In this document: piece after piece, positions 1-8,715 of the stretch
How positions within the stretch are numbered: position 1 is the first letter of the stretch
Layout of the letters: each line of letters begins with the position of its first letter
Source of the DNA: Pseudomonas sp. ICMP22404
Lineage (GTDB): Bacteria; Pseudomonadota; Gammaproteobacteria; Pseudomonadales; Pseudomonadaceae
Assembly (NCBI RefSeq): GCF_006227205.1
Contig: NZ_VCNG01000008.1
Location: forward strand, 1 to 64,000
Length of the DNA stretch: 64,000 nt
Reading direction: 5' to 3'
The notes under the pieces: generated by a model
Database searches by the model: none
Seen by the model: only the letters and a program-made list of their open reading frames with translations
Told to the model about the DNA's origin: nothing
Made by a program: the position numbers and the translations under genes

Positions 1-1500
1 GATGTTAATCACCGAGCCATTGCTCAGCGTCACGGTCACTGGCGTTTGCGCCGCGTTGGTCAGCGTCGCGGTATAGGTGATCTGGCCGCCTTCGGTGATG
101 GTTTCGCTGGCGCTCAGAGTCAGGCCAGTGTTATCCACCGAATCAGTGATCGTGGTAACCGCAGGCGTCGTGTCCGGAACCAGGTTTTCGAAGTTGCCGC
201 CGGTGGCACCGGTGATGGTAGTGCTGACGGTACTGCCGTTGTTGTAGACGTCGTTGGCTAGTGTCTCGACATTGACGCTGCCGGTGGTTTCACCCGCTGC
301 GATGGTGATGACCGAGCCGTTGCTCAAGGTGACGGTGACTGGCGTCTGCGCGGCATTGGTCAGCGTTGCGGTGTAAACAATCGAACCACCTTCGGTGATG
401 CCTTCGCTGGCGCTCAGGGTCAAACCAGTGGTGTCCACCGAGTCAGTAATGGTGGTAACCGCAGGCGTGGTGCTCGGCACCAGATTCTCGAAGTTGCCAC
501 CAGTCGCACCGGTAATGGTGGTGCTGATGGTGCTGCCGTTGTTGTAGACGTCGTTAGCTAGTGTCTCGACATTGACGCTGCCTGTGGTTTCGCCCGCTGC
601 GATGGTGATGACCGAGCCGTTGCTCAAGGTCACGGTCACTGGCGTCTGCGCGGCATTGGTCAGAGTCGCGGTGTAAACAATCGAACCGCCTTCAGTGATG
701 TTCTCGCTGGCACTCAAGGTCAGGCCAGTGGTGTCCACCGAGTCGGTAATGGTAGTGACGGCTGGCGTGGTGCTTGGCACCAGGTTTTCGAAGTTGCCGC
801 CGGTTGCGCCGGTGATGGTGGTGCTGACGGTGCCGCCATTGTTGTAGACGTCGTTGGCTGGCGTCTCGACATTGACGGTACCCGTAGTTTGACCGGCAGC
901 GATGGTGATCACCGAGCCATTGCTCAAGGTTACAGTGACTGGGGTCTGGGCCGGATTGGTCAGCGTGGCGGTATAGGTGATCTGGCCGCCTTCGGTGATG
1001 TTGTTGGTGGCGCTCAGGGTCAGGCCTGTGGTGTCTACCGAATCAGTGATCGTGGTGACCGCAGGCGCGGTGCTCGGCACCAGGTTTTCGAAGTTGCCAC
1101 CGGTCGCACCGGTGATGGTGGTGCTGACGGTACTGCCGTTGTTGTAGACGTCGTTGGTCGGAGTGTCGACGGCAACGGTGCCGGTGGTCTGGCCCGCAGC
1201 GATGGTAATGACCGAGCCATTGCTCAAGGTCACGGTCACTGGGGTCTGTGCCGGGTTGGTCAATGTCGCGGTGTAGGTGATCTGCCCCCCTTCGGTCACC
1301 GTCTCGCCTGCGGTCAGGGTGACATTGGTGGTGTCGATGGTGTCGGTGATCTGGGTCACGGCTGGCGTGGTGGGCAGGGTCACGGCGATACCGCTGCCAC
1401 CGGTGGTGCCGGTCACGGTCACGCTGATCTGGCTTGGGTCGTTGTAGACGGTGTCGTTCGGTGCCAGTGGGACGTTGACGCTGCCGGTGGTTTGTCCGGC
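1..1500 (-). repeat. 300-bp tandem repeats inside lapA
   Basis: The motif gttgttgtagacgtcgtt recurs at about 238, 538, 838, 1138 and 1438, exactly 300 bp apart (100 codons), and neighbouring units are nearly identical. These encode the Ig-like extension domains of the adhesin. The array continues off the left edge, so copy number cannot be counted here. Confidence 0.95.
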
Positions 1501-2160
1501 GGAAATCACGATCACCGAGCCATTGGACAGGGTTACCGTCAGGTCGGTCAGGGGCGCCTGAGTAACGGTCGCGGTATAGACCAGCACGCCACCGGCCTCG
1601 GTCAGGGTCGGGGTGGCGCTCAGCGTCAGCGTTGAATTGATCAGGGTGTTGGCAGTGGTATTGGCGTTGGCATTGGTGGCCAGGCCGGTGATGTTGTTAT
1701 TCGCGGCGTTGGTCGCGCCCAGGCCTTCAGTTGGGAAACCGACAGTCGGGTCGACGCTGCCAGCCGTGGCATCCAGCACGACAACGCTGTGGCCGCCACC
1801 GGCGGAACCACCGGTACTCGTTTCGCCCGCTCCGGCGGCGGTGGCTTCGAGGGCTGTAGTCGGGTCGACACCGGCTGCGATGGCCTGCTGCAGTTCTTCC
1901 ACCGACGGCGCGGCCTGGGCAGTGGCCTGTTCGAGATCAGTGGATGAGTCTGGAGTGTTGGCGCTCCATTGGGTGTCTCGGCCCAGATCGAGGGTGCGGC
2001 CATCGGCCAGGTCCAACGTGACGGAGCCGGCAGGACCGGTGTCCAACTGATCGCCTGTAAACAGACGATCACCTTCAATGAGCACGCGCCGGATACCCTC
2101 CGGGGACACGGCGAAAACCTGACCGACAATGCTTTTGACGACGGCAATAACGCTGCTCAT
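1..2160 (-). CDS. lapA: Giant cell-surface adhesin LapA, N-terminal part (continues beyond window)
   Basis: The reading frame is open from the ATG at 2160 to the window edge (720 codons), so the gene is only partly present. The first ~105 residues (MSSVIAVVKSIVGQVF...) match the LapA retention module that anchors the adhesin in the outer-membrane LapE pore. Residues 107-110 are T-A-A-G, the di-alanine site cut by the periplasmic protease LapG; the A108/A109 position equals the one known from P. fluorescens Pf0-1. From about residue 220 the protein is made of ~100-residue Ig-like repeats (Y-x-A-T-L-T-N, V-T-V-T-L-S-N-G-S-V-I-T-I and V-Y-N-N-G-S-T blocks) that recur every 300 bp. The divergent lapE-lapB-lapC genes supply the secretion system. 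Function (biofilm attachment, released by LapG under LapD/c-di-GMP control) is known for the family; lapD and lapG are not in this window. Confidence 0.95.
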   Translation of the reverse strand, partial: MSSVIAVVKSIVGQVFAVSPEGIRRVLIEGDRLFTGDQLDTGPAGSVTLDLADGRTLDLGRDTQWSANTPDSSTDLEQATAQAAPSVEELQQAIAAGVDPTTALEATAAGAGETSTGGSAGGGHSVVVLDATAGSVDPTVGFPTEGLGATNAANNNITGLATNANANTTANTLINSTLTLSATPTLTEAGGVLVYTATVTQAPLTDLTVTLSNGSVIVISAGQTTGSVNVPLAPNDTVYNDPSQISVTVTGTTGGSGIAVTLPTTPAVTQITDTIDTTNVTLTAGETVTEGGQITYTATLTNPAQTPVTVTLSNGSVITIAAGQTTGTVAVDTPTNDVYNNGSTVSTTITGATGGNFENLVPSTAPAVTTITDSVDTTGLTLSATNNITEGGQITYTATLTNPAQTPVTVTLSNGSVITIAAGQTTGTVNVETPANDVYNNGGTVSTTITGATGGNFENLVPSTTPAVTTITDSVDTTGLTLSASENITEGGSIVYTATLTNAAQTPVTVTLSNGSVITIAAGETTGSVNVETLANDVYNNGSTISTTITGATGGNFENLVPSTTPAVTTITDSVDTTGLTLSASEGITEGGSIVYTATLTNAAQTPVTVTLSNGSVITIAAGETTGSVNVETLANDVYNNGSTVSTTITGATGGNFENLVPDTTPAVTTITDSVDNTGLTLSASETITEGGQITYTATLTNAAQTPVTVTLSNGSVINI

Positions 2161-2518
2161 TGATGACTCTCCGGATGCCACGTTCAGTAAACTTCCATGG
2201 GCCCGCAAGCTGTGGATAGCGGCGGTCTGGACGTTTTGGCTTTACTTGATAAGGTTATTTGACGCTTTGATATGTCAACAATTTGGCTTAAATTCTTGGG
2301 ATTTTTGTTTTCGCCAAACTATTGACCTTCCTCTGGGCATCCTAAACAATTGTATCGGTCATGTCACATTGATATTTAAGTGGCGGCTTGTTCTTTCGCT
2401 GCAAGATTCAGTACCTGCTTCGAACTTTCCGACATACGGTAATTCCGGTTGCCATCATACGATGCAGCGCCTCGTTTCGCTGTGATCCAAGACAAGCGTT
2501 TCAGGAAGAAAAAACACC
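2161..2518. promoter_or_regulatory. Divergent lapA / lapE control region
   Basis: This 358-bp AT-rich gap separates the two divergent starts. It contains an inverted repeat TTGAC...GTCAA (2259-2263 and 2274-2278) and, at 2313-2326, gccaaactattgac, which agrees at 10 of 14 positions with the FleQ box GTCAATAAATTGAC known from Pseudomonas biofilm genes. FleQ and c-di-GMP control of lapA is known in pseudomonads; binding here is inference. I did not find a convincing sigma-70 hexamer pair by eye. Confidence 0.5.
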
Positions 2519-3868
2519 ATGCGTTCGCATTTGTTAATGGCTTTACCCTTCGCTCTCGCTGCCAGTTTCGTGCAGGCACAAACCTTGCCGCAGGCTATGC
2601 AACAGGCCCTGGACGTACATCCTGAAATCCAGGCTGGAGTGAACAGCCGCCTGGCAGCGGACTATCAACTCAAGGCGGCCAAGGGCGGTTACCTGCCCCG
2701 GGTAGACGTGGCGGCGGGGTATGGTCGCGAAGGCACCGACAGTGTCACGACCCGGTCGGGCAGTAACAATCATTGGGAAACCCTGAATCGCGGCGAGTCG
2801 AGCCTGCGTGTGACACAAATGGTTTTTGACGGTTTTGCGACGTCCAGTGAAGTGGGGCGTCAACAAGCCACCGTTAATGCCCGCGCCTATTCGCTGCTCG
2901 ATACCTCCGAGCGCACCGGCCTGACCGTGGCCCAGGTTTATCTGGATGTGCTGACCCGGCGCGAGTTCGTACGCCTGGCCGAGGAGAACCTCAAGAGCCA
3001 CGAGCGCATCTTCGATCAGATCAAACTGCGTACCGAGCGCGGCGTGGGCAACCGTGCCGACCACGATCAGGCCGAAGCACGCGTGGCCCAGGCCCGCAAC
3101 AACCTGATCACCGAGCAGACCAATCTGGCCGACGCCGAGACCAACTACCTCAGTGCCGTGGGCCAGTTGCCTGACCAACTGGAACGCCCCGCCGATTTTA
3201 TGGCGCTGCTGCCGGCCAACCTGACGGAAGCTCGTGCCCAGATGCTGGAAAACAGCCCGGTACTGCGTTCGGCCGAGGCGGACATCGTCGCTACCGAGAA
3301 ACAGTACGAAGCTGCCAAGTCGAGCTTCTACCCACGCTTCGACGCCGAACTGGGTCGCACCGCTGACAACGACCTGGACGGCCAGGACGGTCACAACAAC
3401 GAATGGCAGGCCATGCTGCGCATGCGTTTCAACCTGTATGCCGGCGGCAGCAACAAGGCGGATCTGGAGTCCAAGTCCTACCTGTCCAACCAGGCCCTGG
3501 ACATCCGTAACAACGCCTTGCGTCAACTGACCGAAGAACTGGGCCTGGCCTGGAACGCTCTCAACAATGCCAATGCCCAAGTACCGATTGCCCAGCAATA
3601 CGTGGACCGCAGCGCCAGCGTGCGTAACGCCTACCAGAAGCAGTTCAGCCTCGGCGAGCGGACCCTGCTCGACTTGCTCGACAGCGAAAACGAGCTGTTC
3701 AGTGCCTCCCGGCGGTTGGCGGAAATCAAGAACGTGCAGTTGTTCACCCAGTATCGGATCAAGGCAACCATGGGCGAGCTGCTCAAAAGTCAGGGGGTAG
3801 TCGCGCCGTTGGCATCCGTTGTGCAGAATGACGTGAAACCCAAGGTCCAGTTGCCTGGGATGAATTGA
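2519..3868 (+). CDS. lapE: Outer-membrane TolC-family channel LapE
   Basis: This 449-residue protein has a Sec signal peptide (about residues 1-20, cleavage after FVQA) and two outer-membrane-efflux repeats typical of TolC/AggA. It begins with the conserved TLPQAMQQALDVHPEI segment and has long coiled-coil helices, with YLDVLTRREFVRLAEENLKSH in the first half and ERTLLDLLDSENELF near the end. In the Lap system LapE is the outer-membrane exit duct and also the pore in which the LapA retention module stays plugged. It is followed after 37 bases by lapB and lies divergent to lapA. The ATG has an AGGA-type ribosome site about 12 bases upstream. Identification rests on family features plus its position between lapA and lapB. 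Confidence 0.93.
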   Translation: MRSHLLMALPFALAASFVQAQTLPQAMQQALDVHPEIQAGVNSRLAADYQLKAAKGGYLPRVDVAAGYGREGTDSVTTRSGSNNHWETLNRGESSLRVTQMVFDGFATSSEVGRQQATVNARAYSLLDTSERTGLTVAQVYLDVLTRREFVRLAEENLKSHERIFDQIKLRTERGVGNRADHDQAEARVAQARNNLITEQTNLADAETNYLSAVGQLPDQLERPADFMALLPANLTEARAQMLENSPVLRSAEADIVATEKQYEAAKSSFYPRFDAELGRTADNDLDGQDGHNNEWQAMLRMRFNLYAGGSNKADLESKSYLSNQALDIRNNALRQLTEELGLAWNALNNANAQVPIAQQYVDRSASVRNAYQKQFSLGERTLLDLLDSENELFSASRRLAEIKNVQLFTQYRIKATMGELLKSQGVVAPLASVVQNDVKPKVQLPGMN

Positions 3869-3905
3869 ATCATCCATCCAGTTTGATCAGTAAAGAGTGC
3901 AGAGC

Positions 3906-6062
3906 GTGGAATCAGAAGTCAGTCGAGTCGAACTAGTCCATGACCCGCGCACGCTGCATGACGACCCGTTGCTGGACGGGTTGCTGGCGCTCTGCATGCT
4001 GCATCAGAAACCGGCCAGCGCGGCGATGCTCACCACCGGGCTGCCGCTGCCCAAGCAACGGCTGAGCGTCGAATTATTGTCGCGCGCTGCCGCCCGGGCC
4101 GGCTTGCAAGGCCGGGTGCTGCAACGCCGGCTCGAGCAGATCCCGACCATTGCCATGCCGGCCTTGTTGCTGCTCAAGGACGGTCGCAGTGCGGTGTTGC
4201 TGGGCTGGGTCGGTGACGATCAGGCGCGGCTGCTGCTCAGCGAAAGCGACGGCGGAGAAGTGACGGTCAGTCGTGAACTGCTGGCCGACGACTACAGCGG
4301 CAAGGTCTTCTTCGCCCAGCCCCAGCACAAATTCGATGTGAACCACGGCACGCTCATTCCCCGGGCGCGCTCGTGGTTTCGCGATACCCTCAAGCGTTCC
4401 CGTTGGCTGTACGCCGATGCGATTGCCGCGAGCCTGCTGATCAACATCATCGCCATGGCTGCGCCGCTGTTCGTGATGAACGTCTACGACCGAGTCGTGC
4501 CAAACCAGGCCGAGTCGACCTTGTGGGTATTGGCCATCGGCATCACCGGTGCCTATCTGTTCGACCTGATCCTGAAAATGTTGCGCAGCCTGTGCCTGGA
4601 CCTGGCGGGCAAGAAGACCGACCTGATCATTTCCGCCACGCTGTTCGAGCGTATCGTCGGCATGGCGATGAAGTACCGTCCGGCGCGGGTCGGCAGCTTT
4701 GCCCAGAACATCCATGAATTCCAGAGCCTGCGAGACTTCCTCGCCTCGCTGACCCTTACCAGCCTGATCGACCTGCCGTTTACCTTGTTGATCTTCATGG
4801 TCATCGCGATTATTGGCGGACACCTGGTGTGGATTCCGGTGCTGGCGTTCCCGATCGCCCTGCTGATCGGCTACGCATTGCAGAAGCCCCTGGTGGCGAC
4901 CATGGAGCGAACCATGGCCTTGGGCGCCGAGCGCCAGTCCAGCCTGATCGAGACCCTGGCCGGCCTGGATGCGGTGAAGGTCAATAACGCCGAGAGCGAG
5001 CGTCAATACCAGTGGGAGCAGACTATCGGCACCCTCAGCCGTCTCGAGCTGCGGGTAAAAATGCTGTCCGGGCTGGCGATGAACATCACCTTGCTGATCC
5101 AGCAACTGGCGGGCGTGATCATGATCGTCTTCGGTGTCTACCTGATCATCGCCGGTAACTTGAGTATGGGTGGGCTGGTTGCCTGCTACATGCTCAGTGG
5201 CCGTGCCCTCAGCCCGCTGGCGTCGCTGTCGGGCCTGCTGACCCGTTACCAGCAGGCGCGGGTGACCATGACCTCCGTCGATCAGATGATGGAGCTGCCC
5301 CAGGAGCGCAATTTCGAAGAGCGTCCGTTGAGCCGCAAGGTCCTGCAGGGTGCCATCGAATGCCGGCAATTGAATTTCACCTACCCGAACCAACAGAACC
5401 CCGCGCTGAAGAACATCAACCTGGTCATCAAGCCTGGTGAGAAAATCGGCATCATCGGCCGTAGTGGTTCGGGCAAGAGCTCCCTGGCGAAGTTGTTGGT
5501 GGGCCTTTACCAGCCGGACGATGGTGCCTTGTTGGTGGATGGCGTGGACATTCGTCAGATCGATGTCAGCGAGTTGCGCTACAACGTCGGTTACGTCCCC
5601 CAGGACATCCAACTGCTGGCCGGCACCCTGCGGGACAACCTGACCTCAGGCGCCCGTTATGTCGAAGACGAGTTGGTGCTCCAGGCCGCCGAACTGGCGG
5701 GTGTGCATGAGTTCGCGCGCCTGCATCCCCAGGGCTATGAATTGCAAGTCGGCGAGCGCGGGCAAAACTTGTCCGGCGGTCAGCGCCAGAACGTTGCCCT
5801 GGCCCGTGCGCTGCTGCTCAACCCACCGATCCTGCTGCTGGACGAACCCACCAGCGCCATGGACAACACCGGTGAGGAACGCCTCAAGCAGCGCCTTGCC
5901 TCCGTGGTGGAAAACAAGACCGTGCTGCTGGTGACGCACCGGGCATCCTTGCTGTCGCTGGTGGATCGCCTGCTGGTGATCGACCGTGGACAGATCCTGG
6001 CCGACGGCCCGAAAGCTGCCGTGATGGAAGCGTTGAAGAAGGGGCAGATCAGTGTTGCTTAA
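3906..6062 (+). CDS. lapB: Type I secretion ABC transporter LapB
   Basis: This is an inner-membrane ATPase/permease that drives LapA export. From the GTG at 3906 it is 718 residues; an alternative GTG at 3897 would add three. Residues ~10-140 form a C39-peptidase-like domain without the catalytic Cys-His pair (a non-processing CLD). The exporter membrane domain follows, with helices from ~165 to ~440. The nucleotide-binding domain has Walker A GRSGSGKS (~518-525), signature LSGGQ (~622) and Walker B LLLDEP (~645). The C39-like domain is typical of transporters of very large adhesins, which keep their N-terminus. The gene overlaps lapC by 11 bases, indicating translational coupling. Confidence 0.95.
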   Translation: MESEVSRVELVHDPRTLHDDPLLDGLLALCMLHQKPASAAMLTTGLPLPKQRLSVELLSRAAARAGLQGRVLQRRLEQIPTIAMPALLLLKDGRSAVLLGWVGDDQARLLLSESDGGEVTVSRELLADDYSGKVFFAQPQHKFDVNHGTLIPRARSWFRDTLKRSRWLYADAIAASLLINIIAMAAPLFVMNVYDRVVPNQAESTLWVLAIGITGAYLFDLILKMLRSLCLDLAGKKTDLIISATLFERIVGMAMKYRPARVGSFAQNIHEFQSLRDFLASLTLTSLIDLPFTLLIFMVIAIIGGHLVWIPVLAFPIALLIGYALQKPLVATMERTMALGAERQSSLIETLAGLDAVKVNNAESERQYQWEQTIGTLSRLELRVKMLSGLAMNITLLIQQLAGVIMIVFGVYLIIAGNLSMGGLVACYMLSGRALSPLASLSGLLTRYQQARVTMTSVDQMMELPQERNFEERPLSRKVLQGAIECRQLNFTYPNQQNPALKNINLVIKPGEKIGIIGRSGSGKSSLAKLLVGLYQPDDGALLVDGVDIRQIDVSELRYNVGYVPQDIQLLAGTLRDNLTSGARYVEDELVLQAAELAGVHEFARLHPQGYELQVGERGQNLSGGQRQNVALARALLLNPPILLLDEPTSAMDNTGEERLKQRLASVVENKTVLLVTHRASLLSLVDRLLVIDRGQILADGPKAAVMEALKKGQISVA

Positions 6063-7419
6063 GTCGGGTATCAAGGATTCCGTGGGCCGTTATTTCAAAG
6101 GCTCCGCTTCGCTTAGTGGGCAACCCCTGCCGGAGGTCAACAAGGCCCTGATCGAAGACGCACCACGAGTGGTGCGCCTGACGATCTGGGGCATCATCGC
6201 GTTCTTTGTGTTCCTGGTGCTGTGGGCCAACTTCGCTGTGGTCGACGAAGTGACCAAGGGCGACGGCAAGGCGATTCCGTCGTCCAAGATCCAGAAGATC
6301 CAGAATCTGGAGGGCGGCATCGTCGCCGAGTTGTTCATCAAGGAAGGGCAGATTGTCGAGGCCGGTGCGCCGTTGATTCGTCTGGACGACACACGGTTCG
6401 TCTCAAATGTGGGGGAAACCGAGGCGGATCGCCTGTCCATGCTGTTGCGGGTCGAACGATTGAGTGCCGAGGTCGACGACCGGCCGCTGAACTTCCCGGC
6501 CGACGTGCTCAAGGCTGTGCCGGGCCAGGCCGCCAGTGAAGAGTCGCTGTACATCAGCCGTCGCCAGCAATTGCACGATGAAATCGGTGGGTTGCAGGAG
6601 CAACTGGTGCAGCGCCAGCAGGAGTTGCGCGAGTTCATTTCGAAGCAGGCGCAGTACCGTTCCGGCCTGGCGTTGCAACGCCAGGAAATCAACATGTCTG
6701 AACCATTGGTGGCTCAGGGCGCGGTATCACCGGTGGAAGTGCTGCGGCTCAAGCGTGCTGAAGTCGAGACCCGCGGGCAACTGGATGCCACGACGCTGGC
6801 GATTCCTCGCGCCGAATCGGCGATCAAGGAAGTGCAACGCAAGATCGACGAGACCCGCGGCAAGTTCCGCAGCGAAGCGCTGACCCAGCTCAACGAGGCG
6901 CGTACCGACCTGAACAAGGCCCAGGCGACTGGCAAGGCCTTGGAAGACCGCGTAAGCCGCACGCTGGTAACGTCGCCCGTGCGGGGTATCGTCAACAAAA
7001 TGCTGGTGAACACCATCGGTGGCGTGATCCAGCCTGGCAGTGACCTGGTGGAGATCGTGCCGCTGGACGATACCATCCTGGTGGAAGCGAAAATCCGTCC
7101 CCAGGACATCGCCTTCCTGCACCCTGGCCAGGACGCCACGGTGAAATTCACCGCGTATGACTACACCATCTACGGTGGGCTGAAGGCCAAGCTGGAACAG
7201 ATCGGCGCCGACACCATCACCGACGAAGACAAGAAAACCACCTACTACATCATCAAGCTGCGCACCGAGCGCAGCCACCTGGGCACCGATGACAAACCGC
7301 TGCTGATCATCCCGGGCATGGTGGCCTCGGTGGACATCATCACCGGCAAGAAAACCGTGCTCAGCTACCTGCTCAAGCCCATCATCAAGGCCCGGGCCGA
7401 GGCGTTGCACGAGCGGTAG
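6052..7419 (+). CDS. lapC: Type I secretion membrane-fusion protein LapC (HlyD family)
   Basis: This 455-residue periplasmic adaptor bridges LapB and LapE. It has a short cytosolic N-terminus, one membrane helix at about 43-62 (IWGIIAFFVFLVLWANF), a split biotinyl-lipoyl domain (GGIVAELFIKEGQIVEAG near residue 85), a long coiled coil (~130-300, rich in QLVQRQQELREF-type heptads), and a C-terminal beta-barrel with the HlyD signature region GMVASVDIITGKKTVL. The GTG start lies inside the end of lapB. It ends the lapEBC operon; a REPIN follows directly. Confidence 0.95.
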   Translation: MLLKSGIKDSVGRYFKGSASLSGQPLPEVNKALIEDAPRVVRLTIWGIIAFFVFLVLWANFAVVDEVTKGDGKAIPSSKIQKIQNLEGGIVAELFIKEGQIVEAGAPLIRLDDTRFVSNVGETEADRLSMLLRVERLSAEVDDRPLNFPADVLKAVPGQAASEESLYISRRQQLHDEIGGLQEQLVQRQQELREFISKQAQYRSGLALQRQEINMSEPLVAQGAVSPVEVLRLKRAEVETRGQLDATTLAIPRAESAIKEVQRKIDETRGKFRSEALTQLNEARTDLNKAQATGKALEDRVSRTLVTSPVRGIVNKMLVNTIGGVIQPGSDLVEIVPLDDTILVEAKIRPQDIAFLHPGQDATVKFTAYDYTIYGGLKAKLEQIGADTITDEDKKTTYYIIKLRTERSHLGTDDKPLLIIPGMVASVDIITGKKTVLSYLLKPIIKARAEALHER

Positions 7420-7445
7420 AGACGAGCAATCGAGGCCGCCCCGTC

Positions 7446-7583
7446 CCCTGTGGCGAGGGGATTTATCCCCGCTGGGCTGCGCAGCAGCCCTGAAGCCATG
7501 CACCCTGGCGTATCAGGCAGATTGAGTTGCTTGGTTTGGGGCCGCTTCGCAGCCCAGCGGGGATAAATCCCCTCGCCACAGGG
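7446..7583. repeat. REPIN-like inverted element (ctgtggcgaggggattt type)
   Basis: Two copies of a ~30-bp unit, ccctgtggcgaggggattta and its complement, face each other around an 80-bp spacer that itself contains gctgggctgcgcagcagccc. The same family recurs at 51739-51885. It differs in sequence from the more common tgtgggagcgagc elements of this window. It may also act as a transcript end for lapC. Confidence 0.85.
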
Positions 7584-7599
7584 ACAGATGAAAACTCCA

Positions 7600-7773
7600 A
7601 GCCATATAGTTATTCACTAACGGTATTTAAATTTAGATTCTTATACCGATAAAGTCATACCCCTGCGTACCTGCCGACCAATCGGCGCGCCGCACGACAC
7701 GAACCCATACGGCCATGCCGTGAGTTTTTGATCGAGGCGCGCCCATGAAGCGCGCTGTGCGTAGGAGTGATGT
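7600..7773 (+). promoter_or_regulatory. Upstream region of the dioxygenase/ABC operon with a putative sulfur-starvation motif
   Basis: The AT-rich stretch contains ttattcactaacggtatt (7610-7627), which resembles elements upstream of 36650 and 38393 in this window. The dioxygenase ATG at 7774 has a good AGGAG site at 7763-7767. A CysB-type regulator is an inference from the sulfur-related genes it precedes. Confidence 0.45.
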
Positions 7774-8679
7774 ATGCCAGCCGTTTCTTATTCCCCGGAT
7801 TTTCCAAGCGTCGAGAATATCGCGCCGCAAAGCTTCGAAATCCGCCCGTTCAACGGCGCCGTTGGCGCCGAGATCATTGGCCTGGACCTGTCCCGACCGC
7901 TCAATGACCAGGATTTCGCCCGTATCCATCGGGCGCACTTGGACCATCACGTCGTGGTGTTCCGTGATCAACGCATTACCCCTGAACAGCACATCGCCTT
8001 CAGCCGCCGTTTTGGCGTGCTGCAGATTCATGTGCTTAAGCAGTTCCTGTTGGCCGGGCATCCCGAAATTCTCATCGTTTCCAACATCATCGAGAACGGC
8101 CAGTCCATCGGTCTGGGCGACGCCGGGAAGTTCTGGCATTCCGACCTTTCCTATAAACAACTGCCCAGCCTGGGGTCGATGCTCCACGCGCAGGAGTTGC
8201 CGAGCGAAGGTGGCGATACGCTGTTCGCTGACATGCACAAGGCCTGGGATGGCTTGCCCGGGGCGTTGCGCAAAGCCGTGGAAGGCCGTTCGGCGGCGCA
8301 CTCCTATACCGCGCGCTACAGCGAAAGCAAATTCGAAGGCAACTGGCGACCGAAGCTGACACCGGAGCAACTGGCCCAGGTCGCCGAGGTGGTTCACCCG
8401 ATCGTGCGCACCCATCCGGAAACCGGGCGCAAGGCGTTGTTCGTCAGTGAAGGCTTCACCACCCGCATCGTCGGTTTGCCGGAGGACGAAAGCAAAGCGC
8501 TGCTGGCCGAGTTGTACGCACACAGCGTGTTGCCCCGGAATATCTATCGCCATCAATGGCAGCCCCACGACCTGGTGTTCTGGGACAACCGCTCGCTGAT
8601 CCATCTGGCCGCCGGTTGCCCGAGTCATCTGCGTCGCAAGCTGTACCGCACCACCATCCAGGGCGACGCCCCTTTCTGA
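7774..8679 (+). CDS. TauD/TfdA-family 2-oxoglutarate-dependent dioxygenase
   Basis: This 301-residue protein belongs to the Fe(II)/2-oxoglutarate oxygenases that release sulfite from sulfonates or cleave related substrates. The iron facial triad is visible as H122-x-D124 (FWHSDLS) and H277 (SLIHLA), with a downstream Arg cluster (RRKLYRT) for the 2-oxoglutarate carboxylate. The opening IRPFNGAVGAEIIGLDLSRPL is the usual TauD N-terminus. It heads an operon with a substrate-binding protein, ATPase and permease, so imported substrate is probably oxidised in the cytosol. True TauD normally lies last in tauABCD; order and sequence differ here, so the substrate could be another sulfonate or alkyl sulfate. 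Confidence 0.85.
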   Translation: MPAVSYSPDFPSVENIAPQSFEIRPFNGAVGAEIIGLDLSRPLNDQDFARIHRAHLDHHVVVFRDQRITPEQHIAFSRRFGVLQIHVLKQFLLAGHPEILIVSNIIENGQSIGLGDAGKFWHSDLSYKQLPSLGSMLHAQELPSEGGDTLFADMHKAWDGLPGALRKAVEGRSAAHSYTARYSESKFEGNWRPKLTPEQLAQVAEVVHPIVRTHPETGRKALFVSEGFTTRIVGLPEDESKALLAELYAHSVLPRNIYRHQWQPHDLVFWDNRSLIHLAAGCPSHLRRKLYRTTIQGDAPF

Positions 8680-8715
8680 TTGGCTGCCCACGCGCATAGC
8701 GCCCGGAGAATCAAC

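Noticed and set aside
889..1635. Plus-strand frames within the lapA repeats
   Set aside because: They repeat with the same 300-bp period as lapA and are the antisense reading of its Ig-like units.
4074..5612. 512-codon minus-strand frame inside lapB
   Set aside because: Antisense shadow of LapB; no recognisable domain and Gln/Asp/Arg-rich composition.
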